In this document: one piece after another, positions 36,736 through 48,600 of the stretch
Layout of the letters: each line of letters begins with the position of its first letter
Position numbering within the stretch: the first letter of the stretch is position 1
Source: Strongyloides papillosus
Taxonomy: Eukaryota > Nematoda > Chromadorea > Rhabditida > Strongyloididae
Assembly (NCBI GenBank): GCA_005656395.1
Contig: SRSI01000019.1
Coordinates: forward strand, 310,001 to 374,000
DNA length: 64,000 nucleotides
Direction: 5' to 3'
Notes under the pieces: model-generated
Seen by the model: only the letters and a program-made list of their open reading frames with translations
Databases searched by the model: none
What the model was told of the DNA's origin: nothing
Translations under genes and position numbers: made by a program

Positions 36736-37364
36736 TCAATTAGCATGTTTTATTTTTTTATGATTTTTATGTTTTAAAAGGCCCTTTATTTTGGTAAAAA
36801 TATTATTTCCTAAAATTAAAAAAATTATAATTATAGAAAATTTATTTCATACCTAATTTATTTGTCTCAAAAATATTCTTCCATGGCCAACAACCTGTAG
36901 GCTTTGCTAAAAAAATTTTTAAAAATTATTTCAAGACTAAAAATATTACTTTTTGGTGTAAAATTAGAAGGATCTTTAACGTCATTTATGTTAGAAACTA
37001 GCATAATACTTCTACCATACCCTTTACCAAAACCAAACAAGTATTCAAAGAATTTATCCTAAAAATAAAATAAAAAATTAATAGTATTTCATCTTACAAT
37101 TGTTGAACTATCAAGATACATTTGCATTTTTTTATTTTCTTCAGCAATATCTTTTGGTTTTGTTTGATTTGGATTAAGACCAAGATTATATACATATCTA
37201 AGAACTGGACCTAATAATTTAATAAATACATTTTGATAAGCATCTTCAGTTGGAGTCATAAAAACGGTACATGGCTTTGATACTTCATCGGTACAATTGG
37301 TCTTATATCCAAATGAAATATTAGTAAAAATACTAATCAAAATAACTATATTTAATAACTTCAT
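36736..37364 (-). CDS. SSP-2, secreted C-x7-C family protein, four exons
   Basis: Exons 37098-37364, 36950-37058, 36853-36906 and 36736-36809 (phases 0, 1, 1) give 167 residues. The signal peptide ends near SFGYK, followed by NC-x7-C-TVFMTPTEDAY. Exon 2 reads DKFFEYLFGFGKGYGRS with an N-glycosylation site NFT near its end. Exon 3 holds Trp-rich GCWPWKNIF, adding one Cys. The tail is Lys/His-rich (KHKNHKKIKHAN). Exon lengths 109 and 54 are identical to those of SSP-1, confirming common structure. Function unknown. Confidence 0.8.
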
Positions 37365-39261
37365 GATTTTTAACGTATATAAAAGTTAACTCCATAAAGA
37401 TTTATATGCACAAAATAACATACTCTAAAAAAATTAGAAAACATGTAATACAAATTAAATATTTAAATCTATATATTTATCGTAATAATCAAATAGTATC
37501 TTTTAATCACTTTTGAATAAGAAAAAAATTAAAATAAACTTTGTTTAACCAATATACATGTCTTTTAGATATTACAATACAATATTTAAATATTCCCTTA
37601 TTTTTTTAGTCATAAAAGTATATCTATCTAAATTTGAAGCAAGTAAATATTTTTTTCGTGTTGATAATGTTGAAATAACTTAAAAAAATATTTTATTGTA
37701 TTCTATCTTTAAGAAAAGTGAATTTTCATTAACGTGTATTGATAATTTAATTTTCCAGCACCATTAAAATTATAATTTCCCAGTTCTTTAAACAAAAGTT
37801 AATTATATATTGTATACGGATAAGGGTAATTGTAAAATTTCTTCGACAGTGACAATTATATGTTAAAAAATTTATTGCGACATATTTTAAGAATTATTAA
37901 AAGTTAATTTGAAGAATCAAGCATAAATGAATTTTAAAAAGTTAATAGTACACTAATGGTATTTGAAGAAAGATAATACAGTTAACTTTATTTTGAGCAT
38001 ATTAAATTATCTTATTAATGTTGAAAATTACTGAAAATGTTGATTAAGATCGTACTTAACAAGAGTATTTTGTTGAAATTTCATATTTTATATAAGTACT
38101 ATTTTAATTTCGTATACACGGTGATTTTATAGCCTGGTTGTCTGTGAGATAAATTACTAAGTTGATATTCCGTGTTAGAGCAATCTATAGAAATGTTTAT
38201 AGTTATATTTCTGAGATCGTTTTTAAAATTTTTTCGCTAAGTTTGGATGCCGATGTTTGCTTGAGCCGTTCTTTGTCTGAGTAGGAGTAAAGTGTCTACA
38301 GTGTGGTTAGGGCTACATAGCTGATGGATGTAGTAACGAAGGATTGGAGTCAAATAATTTTGGAGTTCCAAGAAGTCAGGTAGAGTTAAATCAAATGAAG
38401 AGGATTTCAGTGAGAATAAAGAAGCCTAAATTGGATACAAAGAGTTATATCGGAAATAAAAAAATTTAGAAGAATTGGAAAGAGAAACATAGTAACTAAG
38501 GTAAATTTACAAGATTCAGAATAAAATTATAAAAATCAATATCATTCAATAGATTGGAATACATACATTTCCGTATGAAAATTCTTTATAGATATACTTC
38601 AAGGGAATATCTTAGAATTAAAAATTTTTAATGAATTATTCAGAGTCAGATCCAATTCAACGTAGAAATTGCAGGATTGAGTATTCATCATAATTAATTC
38701 TTTATCATATTTTTTTTGATTTCTTTCACAATAATTCATTAAAAAGATTATTAAACACATATCTGCATATACATTTGTACTAAAAAATATAGAAGTTATA
38801 AAATATCAAATTTATTCCTGAACTTTTTATATTTCAAAAAAAAACCATAATTTTTTATTCAATAGAAATTTTATGTTATATTCCATAAAACAATTTAGAA
38901 TATTATATGAATCTTATATTATTAGGCACATCATTTATTACTAATTATTTAAAAAAATTATATTAGTTTAAACTCATAAATTTTCACATTAAAACTTTTC
39001 TAAAAATTAAAATATCCACATTATTTCACGTATAACGTGTCAAATTTAAAGAATAAAAAAATTTTTTAGCTTATAATTAATATATAGGATTTTTAGAATT
39101 TTATTGTTTTAGATTTAATATACGATTGAATTATTTAAAATAAAAGTACATACATTAATTTATAAAATTATTGAATCAGTAAAAATAAGATATGTAATCC
39201 ATTTTTGTATCCGGATTAGAATAATAAATTATTCTCCCATTCTTATGATACTGTCATAATA
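37365..39261. other. SSP-2 promoter, spacer and copy 1 of a conserved 450-base block
   Basis: The SSP-2 promoter occupies 37365-37600. About 38050-38500 is similar to 43550-44000 and 61380-61830. It is conserved but has stops in all frames in at least two copies. The remainder is AT-rich with the SSP-3 3' hairpin at 39243. Confidence 0.5.
37533..37550 (-). promoter_or_regulatory. shared upstream element of SSP genes (GGTTAAACAAAGTTTATT)
   Basis: Read on the coding (minus) strand, GGTTAAACAAAGTTTATT lies about 170-190 bases before the ATG. Related copies lie before SSP-1 (33663), SSP-3 (40133), SSP-4 (42106), SSP-5 (45148), SSP-6 (47601), SSP-7 (50032), SSP-8 (51830), SSP-9 (53622), SSP-10 (55439) and SSP-11 (59973). 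SSP-8 to -10 have a GATCAAAG core instead of AACAAAG. A second shared box, AAAAGATACTATTTGATTA, lies about 45 bases nearer the gene, and TATATAA about 30 bases before the ATG. The CAAAG core is compatible with HMG-box (SOX/TCF) factors, but that is only a guess. Confidence 0.65.
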
Positions 39262-39954
39262 TTATGCGCTTCTACTTTTATAAAGATGTATTGGGTTTTG
39301 TAAAATTGTATTCCTATCAATTAATAATACATCATTCTCTAATGGTTTTGTATAACTAAATATACGCTTTACTGCTCTGAGGAAACCATTTTGTTCTAAA
39401 AATTGAAAATAATTTAGTTTAGAAAAAATTAATTTCATACCCGGTCCACTTTCTTCATAAAAATCTTTCCTAGTATACTGTTTTTCAGTCGTTACTAAAA
39501 AAATTTTTTAGAAATTATTTTGTAATAAATAGATGTTACCGTATAATGATAAATCAGAAGGAACCATAATCATATGCAAATGAGGGACTATTTCAACTGA
39601 TCTATTATAACCATATGTAACATCTGGTAATTTATTAATAAAAGTTTTCTATAAAATAAACCAAAAATTCATAATATTTTAGCTTACAATTTCATCTTCA
39701 CCAACAAATTTTTTTATATTTTCATTTTCTTTTTCAATTACATCGCGATTGGTTTCATTTTCCATAAGACCAATATCATGCACTACTTTATTCATATAAT
39801 CTACAGATGAAAGAAATAGTTCTTGGTAAGCGTCTTCATGTGGAGTCAAATAAATTGTACATGGCCTTCCCATATCTTGAGTACAATCGGTTTTATATCC
39901 AAACGAAAAATTAATAAACATAACAATTAAAATAAATGTATCTAAAGAATTCAT
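39262..39954 (-). CDS. SSP-3, secreted C-x7-C family protein, four exons, extended C-terminus
   Basis: Exons 39688-39954, 39540-39648, 39441-39494 and 39262-39395 (phases 0, 1, 1) give 187 residues, the longest of the family. The signal peptide ends near SFGYK; NC-type DC-x7-C and IYLTPHEDAY follow. Exon 2 ends in VPHLHMIMVPSD as in SSP-1. In exon 4, the frame is shifted by one base relative to SSP-1 shortly before the expected stop, so translation continues about 20 codons through what is 3' flank in the other copies and stops three bases before the 3' hairpin. The longer tail may be functional or a sign of decay. Confidence 0.75.
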
Positions 39955-40182
39955 GATTTTTAAAGCATATAAGTTAACATTAGAAGGATTTTTATACTAT
40001 CAAACAATATATTTTTAAAAAAAAATTAAAGCTACATTAAATATCAAATTAAATATTTAAATCTATATATTCGTCAAATTATCCAAACAGTATCTTTTGA
40101 TTACTTTAAATTCTGAATAAGAAAAAAATTTAAATAAACTTTGTTTAACTATTAACCGATTATACATGTCTTTCAAATACTA

Positions 40183-40738
40183 CAAGGTGGTTTTTTTTAA
40201 AAGTAGAGTAGACAAAATTTAGAGATATATTTTACCTCCAAAAATATTAGGAAAAAATGGTGCGAATTCTAAGGTAAAATTGATGCGTCAACTATTTGAA
40301 GCTTAGAAAAATTAAACTTATCATTTTAAAACATTCAAACTAAAGAAGAAAAATGATAATCGTGTAGTCAGTTATAAAATATAAAAATATATTGTAGTTT
40401 TTTAATATTATGTTTTAAATTTTCAAACAATCTATGTATTTACTATATTTTCCTTACATAAATATTAAAATGAGGTATTTTTGTATTTAATATTATTTAG
40501 AAGTATGATTTCTCTTTATCAAGAAATATGAAACTATGTTAATTTATATTATCAATAATATATTTTAGTAAATTTCAACTACTTTTATAATTTTATCTAC
40601 TTATTATTTATTTCTACCGCAACGCTTTTATCAAATTTGAACCAATTTGCCATGCCAATCGCAACGCAATGGTCATTTTTTACTATTCAATATGGTGTTC
40701 CAAAATTTGTCTACTCTACATTTAAAAAAACCACCCTG
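40183..40738. mobile_element. non-autonomous TIR element (MITE-like), 556 bases
   Basis: The ends CAAGGTGGTTTTTTTTAAAA and TTTAAAAAAACCACCCTG are inverted copies that continue inward over about 37 bases (AGTAGAGTAGACAAAATTT) and are flanked by TA. No transposase frame lies inside; the small 40647-40865 frame is chance. Ends resembling CARGGTG and TA flanks suggest a Tc1/mariner-related origin. Confidence 0.75.
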
Positions 40739-41327
40739 TATAATACAAGCAGCCACAAGTTCATTTGTCACTGCTTGCTTCAAAGGTTGCTTTTACTTCT
40801 TTAATTGCGAATTTATTACCGTTGTCTCTTTCTTGATTACAGAAATTGTTTGCCTTTTTTTCTAAATATGAAAAATTCTAAAAAAAAATTTAAAATTCTT
40901 ATATTTATAATATTTTATGACTTTTTGTGTAACACTAATTGGATTGACATTATTTATGGAAAAATTCAATAACATTGCGAAATTAATCTTTTGGGTAAAA
41001 AACTGAAAGTTTAAAATTTTCGTAGACATTTTTTGATATTTCAAACTATTATAAAAATAGGTAAATAAAAGCATTTGGATATTTTACGAATATAGATTTA
41101 ATATATAATTAAATTATTTAAAAATACAAATAGTTTATTTATAAGAATTATTTAATCAGTAAAAATAAGATATGTAATCTTTTGTTGGTTCCAGATTACA
41201 ATAATATATAATTTCCCTAACATTATGATACCGTCATAATATTAAGTACTTGTATTTAAATAAAAAAATAGTGAATTTATTAAAATTTTTTTTGATGGCA
41301 ATTAGTATATATCCTTCTTTAATGATG
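40739..41327. other. SSP-4 3' flank and array-associated block
   Basis: About 40860-41327 is nearly the same as 58780-59232 downstream of SSP-11, including the conserved block (40915-41060) and the 3' hairpin (41223). No gene seen. Confidence 0.6.
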
Positions 41328-41919
41328 TTAATTTCTAAAAAACCGGCGTATTTTACTGAAAGCACCCTTTTTTCCTAAAATTAGAAAAATAAAAGTTATA
41401 AAAATTTTAAATCATACCATTTTTAAATGCATCATCAAGATTGCTCCGAGAAAATGGAGTGGTTGGTTTTTCTAAAAAGTTTTAAAAAATTATTTTGAAA
41501 CTATAAATATTACTTGTTGTAAATTCAGGGGGAAGATAAATGTAAGTTGAGTCAGATACTAGCACAACGCGTCTACCGTACCCTTTACTAAAGCCTAACG
41601 ATTTTTTAAAAAATCTATCCTACAAAATAAATTTAAAATCAATAATAATTATGCTTACAATTGTTTCTTCACTAAGACCGTATATTGCATTATTTACATT
41701 TTCGATTTTCTGCTCATCAGTTTCATATGGATTGAGATTAAAGTCATTTGCCATTTTATCATCATAACCTATAGATTCAAGAAGTGTTTGATAAGCATCA
41801 TCACTTGGAGTCAAATATACAGTACATACATCGACGATATTCCCTGTACAATCCGTTTTAAATTCAAATGAAATATTTATAAAGATACCTATTAAAATAA
41901 CTACGCTTAAAGGATTCAT
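41328..41919 (-). CDS. SSP-4, secreted C-x7-C family protein, four exons
   Basis: Exons 41659-41919, 41514-41619, 41418-41471 and 41328-41374 (phases 0, 1, 1) give 155 residues. The signal peptide is followed by DC-x7-C-TVYLTPSDDAY. Exon 2 (one codon shorter than usual) has KGYGRRVVLVS. Exon 3 reads KKPTTPFSRSNLDDAFKN and exon 4 ends in a basic tail (SKIRRFFRN). Exons 3-4, their introns and the 3' flank are almost identical to those of SSP-11, while exons 1-2 differ more, which suggests gene conversion or a recent partial duplication. Confidence 0.8.
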
Positions 41920-42198
41920 GATTTTTAAAATAAATAAAAATTGGTTTGAGTAAGATTTAAATACTCCTAAATGATATTCTTTTTTTTTGAAAAAAAGATA
42001 ACGACTACATTTAATGTAAAATCAAATATTTAAATCTATAAATTCGTCGTATTAATCAAATAGTATCTTTTAATTACTTTTAAATTTGAATAAGAAAAAA
42101 ATTAAAATAAACATTGTTTAACTTATTATATATAATTTTTAAATATTACAAAACAATATTTATATATTCCGTTATTTTCATAGTCATAAAAGCATATA

Positions 42199-43100
42199 CA
42201 GGGTGTCCAAAAAGTAACATAAAAAGTTTGAATAAAAATAACTCTTTTCAATGTTAACGTATTTTGACAATATTATATCCATTTGAAAGCATAACTTCTA
42301 ACTTAAAAAATGCTTTAAACATAATGTTGAAATATTAGTTTCACATGTAGTTATAGTCATTTATGTGATCTCTATTTTTTTCGTAATTTTTTGGATATTT
42401 TATCCTTTTCAAAACTATGTAACTTTTTCAAAACTTATTCTTTTTTTGCACTTTTATATGCATCTGATACCCTAACATCTTTTCTTCAAAATAGTGTAGG
42501 AATTATTATTATAAATATATTTTAAGTAAAGATATGAAACATAATATGCATTTAATTTTTCCATAGTTAAGACAATTTTTTATTCCTTTTAACTATTTTT
42601 ATAAAAAAAAGCTAAAAGTAAATAAGCAGCTACTATCGCTAATTAACAATATTTTACATGATTAAATATTTGTTGCTCTTAATTGTCATAAATATGAATA
42701 TTTATTAATACCTATATTTATTAGCTAGAAAATTGTTTAAAAAATGTTTCTTACAAAAATAGTCATATTTTTAAATAAAACAAATAAAGAATAATGATTC
42801 TTAAAATGTTTTGAAGGAAAAAGTTAGTGTATTAGATGCATATAAAAGTGCAAAAAAATAATAAGTTTTGAAAAAGTTACATAGTTTTGAAAAGGATAAA
42901 ATATCCAAAAAATTACGAAAAAAATAGAGGTCACATAAATGACTATAACTACATTTGATACTAATATTTCAACATTCTGTTTAAAGCATTTTTTAAGTTA
43001 GAAGTTATGCTTTCAAATGGATATAATATTGTCAAACTACGTTAACATTGAAGAGAGTTATTTTTATTCAAACTTTTCATGTTATTTTTTGGACATCCTG
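42199..43100. mobile_element. long foldback DNA element, 902 bases, ends CAGGGTGTCC
   Basis: The ends CAGGGTGTCC and GGACATCCTG are flanked by TA. The inverted repeats continue inward for nearly 300 bases on each side (about 42199-42490 and 42815-43100) with few mismatches, leaving about 320 bases of unrelated middle. The whole would fold into a very long hairpin. No transposase frame is present, so it is a non-autonomous element, probably moved by a Tc1/mariner-type enzyme. Confidence 0.9.
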
Positions 43101-44380
43101 TATATCCAAGTTTGAAGCAAGTAAATATTTTTAATGTGCTGATAAGATAAAAATATCTATTAAAATATATTTCACATTATTTTGTCTTTTAGAAAAATGA
43201 ATTTTGATTAACGTGTATCGATAAATTTTTTTTAGCACTATTAAAAATTATAATTTCAACGTTTTTAAAGTAGTAATTGATTATTTACTGCATATAAAAA
43301 AAGGAAGCTGTAAGAATTCTTCATAGATGAGAAAATTATGTGTTCAAGCATTATTAAATGTATATATTTAACAATCATTGGAAATTAGCTTGAAAATTCA
43401 AACATCGATAAGCTATAAAGAAGTTAATATTATGAAAAAAGATTAGCGTAAAGATAATACACTTAATTTTATTTAGAGTATGTTAAAATAGCTTATTGAT
43501 ATTGGGAACTACTACAAAAGGTTATTAAGATTGTACATAACAAGAGTATTTTGTAGAAATTGAATATAAATATTATTTTAATTTTGCAGATGATGTGATT
43601 TGATATTGTAGTTGTCCGTGAGATAGATTAATAGATTGATATCCCATGGTCTAGCACACTAATAATAATGCTAGTTATATCTAATGATATTGTACTTGAG
43701 ATTTCTTTCTTAGATTTATATACAAATGTGTGCTTAGATTGCTGAATGTCTGAGTAAAATTGAAGTGTCTACAATGTGACACGGTTTAAAATAGATGTAG
43801 TTAGAAATACATTTCTGGTAGATGTAGTTGAAGAAAAATTAGAGTCAAAGAATTCAAAGGAACGAGGGAAATTTCAATTGAATAGAGAGGATTTTAGTGA
43901 GAATCAAATAGCCTAAAATGGATATAAAGTGTTCTTTTAGAAATAGAAGAATTGGGAAGAGAATCAAAGTGCGTGAGGGCATGTTTACACGATTCATAAA
44001 TTTTAATAGAACTTGAGTGCACGTAAGCTTTTCAATACTTTTTACCAAAAAAGGTGAAGTAGACAAATCACAGTGATTTGGCAAAAAGCGCATTGTAGAA
44101 TTCACGTGTTGCCCTTATAATTAATAAAAAGTATTTGGAAATTTTCTAGTATAAATTAAATATATTATTGATTTATTAAAAAATACAATCTAAAGATTTA
44201 TGAAATTGTTTAATCAGTTAAAATAAGATATATAATCTATTTTTGCTCCTGATTACAATAAAATATTCTTTCAACATTATGATTCTGTCATAATATTGTG
44301 TGCATGTATTTTTATAAAAAAGTAACAAGTTTTGTCAAATTTTTCTGACATTGATTAACATGTATTATTTTTTAATAATG
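43101..44380. other. spacer with copy 2 of the conserved 450-base block
   Basis: About 43550-44000 matches 38050-38500 and 61380-61830. The SSP-5 3' hairpin is at 44277. The 43854-44105 minus frame lies inside the block but is not open in the other copies. Confidence 0.5.
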
Positions 44381-44976
44381 TTATAGTTTTAATTTCCATC
44401 TTAATTTTGTAAAGAAATCCATTTTTGCTAAAAAAAATTAATTTATAGAAAATTCATTTCATACCTGTCCCAATTGCTTCCTTAAAATCTTTCCAAGTTA
44501 ATGGTTTTTGAGTCGGTTCTAAAAAAAGTTTTAAAAAATTATTTAAAAACTAAAAATTTTACCTGTCGTTGTAAAATTAGAAAGATCGGTAATATTATTC
44601 AAGCTAGGTACTAATATAACGCGTCTTTCATACCCTCTATCAAGGCCAAGCAACTTTTTGAAAAATGCTTCCTACAAATCAAATTAAATATTGATGGCAT
44701 TTATCTTACAATTGTTCCACTACCAACAAGAGTTTGTATTCTTACATTTTCAGCTTCAATTTCTTCAGGCTTTGTTTCATTTGGACTAAGACCAACATGA
44801 AATACAAATTTAAGGATTGGATCTAATACATTAAGAAACACATTTTGATAAGCATCTTCAAATGGAGTCATAAGCAAGGTACATGGTAATGAGACACTCT
44901 TGTTACAATTTGTCAAAAATCCTTGTGAAGCACTTATAAAAGTAGCAATTAAAATAACTATACTTAAGGAATTCAT
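44381..44976 (-). CDS. SSP-5, secreted C-x7-C family protein, four exons
   Basis: Exons 44710-44976, 44563-44671, 44465-44518 and 44381-44427 (phases 0, 1, 1) give 158 residues. The frame is open far upstream, but the family start MNSLSIVILI at 44976 gives a proper signal peptide and sits at the usual distance from the TATA region. NC-x7-C-TLLMTPFEDAY follows. Exon 2 reads EAFFKKLLGLDRGYERR with NIT and NFT glycosylation sites; exon 3 has QKPLTWKDFKEA as in SSP-1 and -12. The tail is Lys-rich. Function unknown. Confidence 0.8.
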
Positions 44977-45269
44977 AACTTTTAACATATATAAGCTAAC
45001 TTCAGCAAGATTTATATACTCCAAACAACATATTTTTTTAAAAAAAATTATAGAAACATTTATTATGAGATTAAATATTAAAATCTGTATATTCGTCATG
45101 CTAATCAAATAGTATATTTTAATCACTTTAACTTTGTAAAAGGAAAAAATAAACTTTGTTTAACCAATTATGCATGTCTTTTAAATATTAAAACACAGTG
45201 TTTAAATATTCTCCTATTTTTTAATCATAAAAATATATCTGTTTAAATTAAAATGAATAAATATTTCTA
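44977..45269. promoter_or_regulatory. SSP-5 promoter region
   Basis: Contains the family boxes: TATATAAG just upstream of the gene (coding-strand reading), the GATACTATTT-type box at about 45102 (here AATATACTATTTGATTA) and the AACAAAGTTTATT element at 45148. Confidence 0.55.
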
Positions 45270-46150
45270 CGTGTTGGTAATATTACATTGTAGCATAAGT
45301 TTTGTCGTTTATTTTGCAGTCATTTTAATATTATCAAAAATATGATTACAAGTAGTGAAAATTAAGCCATAATATAAATTTTATAGCACCATTTCTTAAC
45401 TTTATTTTTTGTATAATCACAATTTGCTATACTATCAGTGTTATATTTTCTTTTGCTAAAACATGCATGTAGCTAAGAGTTATCTTAGATACTGAATTTC
45501 TACGAACTTCAACTAAGACATAACGTAACTGAAGCTTCTAGAAATTTATATAAAGCATTGTAAGAAGATGTAGTAGATGTTAGAACAGTGAAAAATGTTA
45601 CTCAAAGTTTTGAGACAAAGAAATGAATCATGAAGATGAACATGCATTTGTAGAGATTATAATTCTAATAGATATTTTCTGAAATTCTTCCACATGCAAA
45701 CTACTTTTTACGACCTCAAATGTAATATGCTGTTGATATTAAATAAGCGAATTTATAAGAAATGAGAAGATGTGAAAAAAGATGAAAAAGTTATTCTCGG
45801 TATGACCATGCTTAACATTGAAGACTAGAAAAAAACTTTGATGAGTTAGTTTATGAAGTTCTCTCTTACGTAACATACTCGTCAGATTTTTCTCCATCTA
45901 ACTACTACCCATTTTAATCTTTACATAATTTTTGTAATTTTAGAAGCTTCAGTAAAGATAGTAAAATAAACAGTTATTGTTCTAGAATCTTCATTAAAAA
46001 TGTTAAGAGATTCCCTATATCTGGTATTAATAAAGCGCCTACTAAATGAAGACAACTTCTAGGTAGTAACACATTATATATTACAAATTAAAAAATCTCA
46101 TTAAAATTACAGCGGTTATAAGTTTCTTTAAAAAATAGCAAAACTTATGC
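45270..46150 (+). mobile_element. mariner-family relic B1
   Basis: Runs parallel to the element at 60260-61146 over its whole length, with decayed TIRs (GCATAAGTTTTGTCG at the left, CAAAACTTATGC at the right). The homologous landmarks CTTTTGCTAAAACATG and CTAACTACTACCC lie in the same order. No frame is open. A second copy, with the following spacer and SSP gene, lies at 47740-48600. Confidence 0.7.
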
Positions 46151-47004
46151 GAGAAACTTGTATCAATCCTTTCATGCAGAAGATTTTTCATTTGTATTAC
46201 GCACACTTATGTGTGTAATTTTGAAATAATTATCTTAAAAATAATAAATTACTAACGAGATTTGGTATTAACTATTTTAATGAAAAAATAAATTAATTAA
46301 AATTAATCATTTTTTAACAACAGATGAATATATTCCATATTTGCGATAAAAAATAAAAAATTAATTTAATAAAGTTTCGTGTAGTTTAAAAAAAACTCTA
46401 ATAGATATTTCTTTAAGATAAAAAAAGCATAATTCCAAATATTTCACGGTGCCAGAATTTCCATTATACAACCGAAATTTTGTTTACTACGCGTAAACGC
46501 GTCATCTGGTCGTAAAAATGTTAAGAATAAGATACTGGAGGAATTTAAAAAAGTAAATAAAGAAAGAAGATGCTGCAGAGAACCTTCCAGAATTATAAAA
46601 GCAGGCTAATGATGTGTTCGATAAAAGAAGATAATCACTTTGAGAAGGATACTAAAAGTTTTTTAATAAATTTAATTAGTAAAAATATTATATAAAAAGA
46701 AATTTTTTCAAAAATCAATTTATTAACAAAAAACAAATTTATTGTATACATTTATGATTTGGAACAATTTTCCCACTAATCTAATTTCAATTTAAAAAAA
46801 TTAAAATTTCATTAAAAAATAGCAAAGCTATTAAAATTTAAAAATGATATTATCAACTTTAAAATCCTGTAGGATTGAATTATCAAACAATACAATACAT
46901 AGATCTATGAAAATTATTAAACATGATAAATTAAATATATAGTCAATTTTTAGTTCTTGATTGCCATAATAAACTTTTTCTTTAACATTACGATACTTAT
47001 CTCA

Positions 47005-47421
47005 TTATTTTCTTCTTTGTCTCTTTAAACGACTACCCATTCTACTATCATTAGGCACTATCACAATGTTTCTATTAGATGCATAAGGGCGATCATTTAA
47101 ACTAGTGAAAAATGTTTTCTATAAAATAAATTTTAATTCAACAACGTTAGTTTGACTTACTTTGGCATCTTCAGAAACCTTAGTTTGAATTAATTTATTT
47201 TCTTTTTCAATTTCTGAAAGATCGGCTCCCTTTTTTAAAAGACCAACGCCAAGTTCTTTGTCCGAATCAGTTAAACATAAATGAAATATTTCGTAAGCTG
47301 GTTCACCTGGTTCCAACCAAACACTACATGGTTCTCCTACTGTACTAGTGCAATTGGTTTTAAATCCAAACGAAATATTTATAAGAATACTAACTAGGGT
47401 AACTAAACTTAAAGAATTCAT
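47005..47421 (-). CDS. SSP-6, secreted C-x7-C family protein, two exons
   Basis: Exons 47161-47421 and 47005-47118 join in phase 0 to give 124 residues. Signal peptide ending near SFGFK, then NC-x7-C-SVWLEPGEPAY. An extra Cys (HLCLTD) precedes the charged GADLSEIEKENK helix. Exon 2 reads KTFFTSLNDRPYASNRNIVIVP and ends in a basic tail (RLKRQRRK). Exons 3 and 4 of the larger subfamily are absent: the stop codon lies directly next to sequence that is 3' flank in SSP-1 to -5. First of five two-exon members. Confidence 0.8.
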
Positions 47422-47739
47422 GATTTTTAAAATATGTAAAAGTTAACTGCAGAAGGATTTATATACCCAAACAACACACCTTTTAAAAAAAATTAAAGAA
47501 ATATTTAATTTCAAATTAAATATTTAAATTTATATATTCTTTATACTAATCAAATAGAATATTTCAATAACTTCATTTTTATAAAAGAAAAAAAATCAAA
47601 AACAAAATTTGTTTAACCAATTACACATACCTTCTAAATATTGCAATATAATGTTTAAATATTCACTTATTTTTTTAGCTATAGAAATATATCTGTTTAA
47701 ATAAATCAAATAAATATTTTTAATTGTTGATAATTTTAG

Positions 47740-48600
47740 ATTGTGGCATAAGTTCTGTCGTTAATTTTGCAGTCATTACATATTATCAATAAATATGATT
47801 ACAACTGTTGGAAATTATGTTATCATATAAATTCGACAGGACTATTCCGCAACTTTAAAATTTTCACGATCACAATTTGCTACATTATATTTGCTCTATT
47901 TTCTTTTGCTTAACACGAGTGTAGTTAAAAATGATATTTGAAATTGCATTTTTTACAAGCTTGAACTAAGACATAACACAACTAATTTTTTAAAAATTCA
48001 TGTAGAACATTGATTGGAAATGTAGTAGATGTTTAATCAGTGTAAAGATTGTTCTCAAAGTTTAGGAAAAAATAAATAAATATTGAAGATGAGGTATTCA
48101 TTTGTAGAGTTTTCTCTTACAATAAATAGTTTTGAAAATGTTCCACATGTAAACTATTTTTTATAATCTCTAATATGATATGTTATTAAAATATTCAAGA
48201 GATTTTTTTTAGAAAAAATGACAAAATTTAAAAAATAGGGAAAAAGCTGTTCAATATGACTAAACATGACATTGAAGAGTGGAAAAAATTAGATGAGTTA
48301 AGCTATAAAGTTCTCTCTCACCTAACATACCCTTTAGGTTTGCCTCTATCTAACTACTACTTATTTTTAGTTCCGCATAACTTTTTCAATTAAAGAAGCT
48401 TTAGTAGGATAACGAAGTACTAATGAATTTTGTTAAACTCTCATCAAAAATATGAAGAAATTCATTACATCTGGAAACAAGAAAGTACCTGTTTATGAAG
48501 ACAGGTCCTAAATAACAATAACCAATATATTACAAATTTAATAAAAATATTATAAAAATTAAGCGTTTATAAGTTTCTGTAAAAAATGGCAAAACTCATG
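47740..48600 (+). mobile_element. mariner-family relic B2
   Basis: Duplicate of relic B1 (45270-46150). Left end GCATAAGTTCTGTCG and right end GCAAAACTCATGC are remnants of the TIRs seen intact at 60260. A YSPD-type transposase C-terminus is only vaguely traceable. Inactive. Confidence 0.7.

Noticed and set aside
40862..41074. 70-codon minus-strand frame, repeated at 58748-58954
   Set aside because: Both are duplicates of the same 3' flank; the frame is broken at 32.4 and 36.3 kb and shows no features.
43854..44105. 83-codon minus-strand frame in the 450-base block
   Set aside because: Not open in the other two copies of the block.
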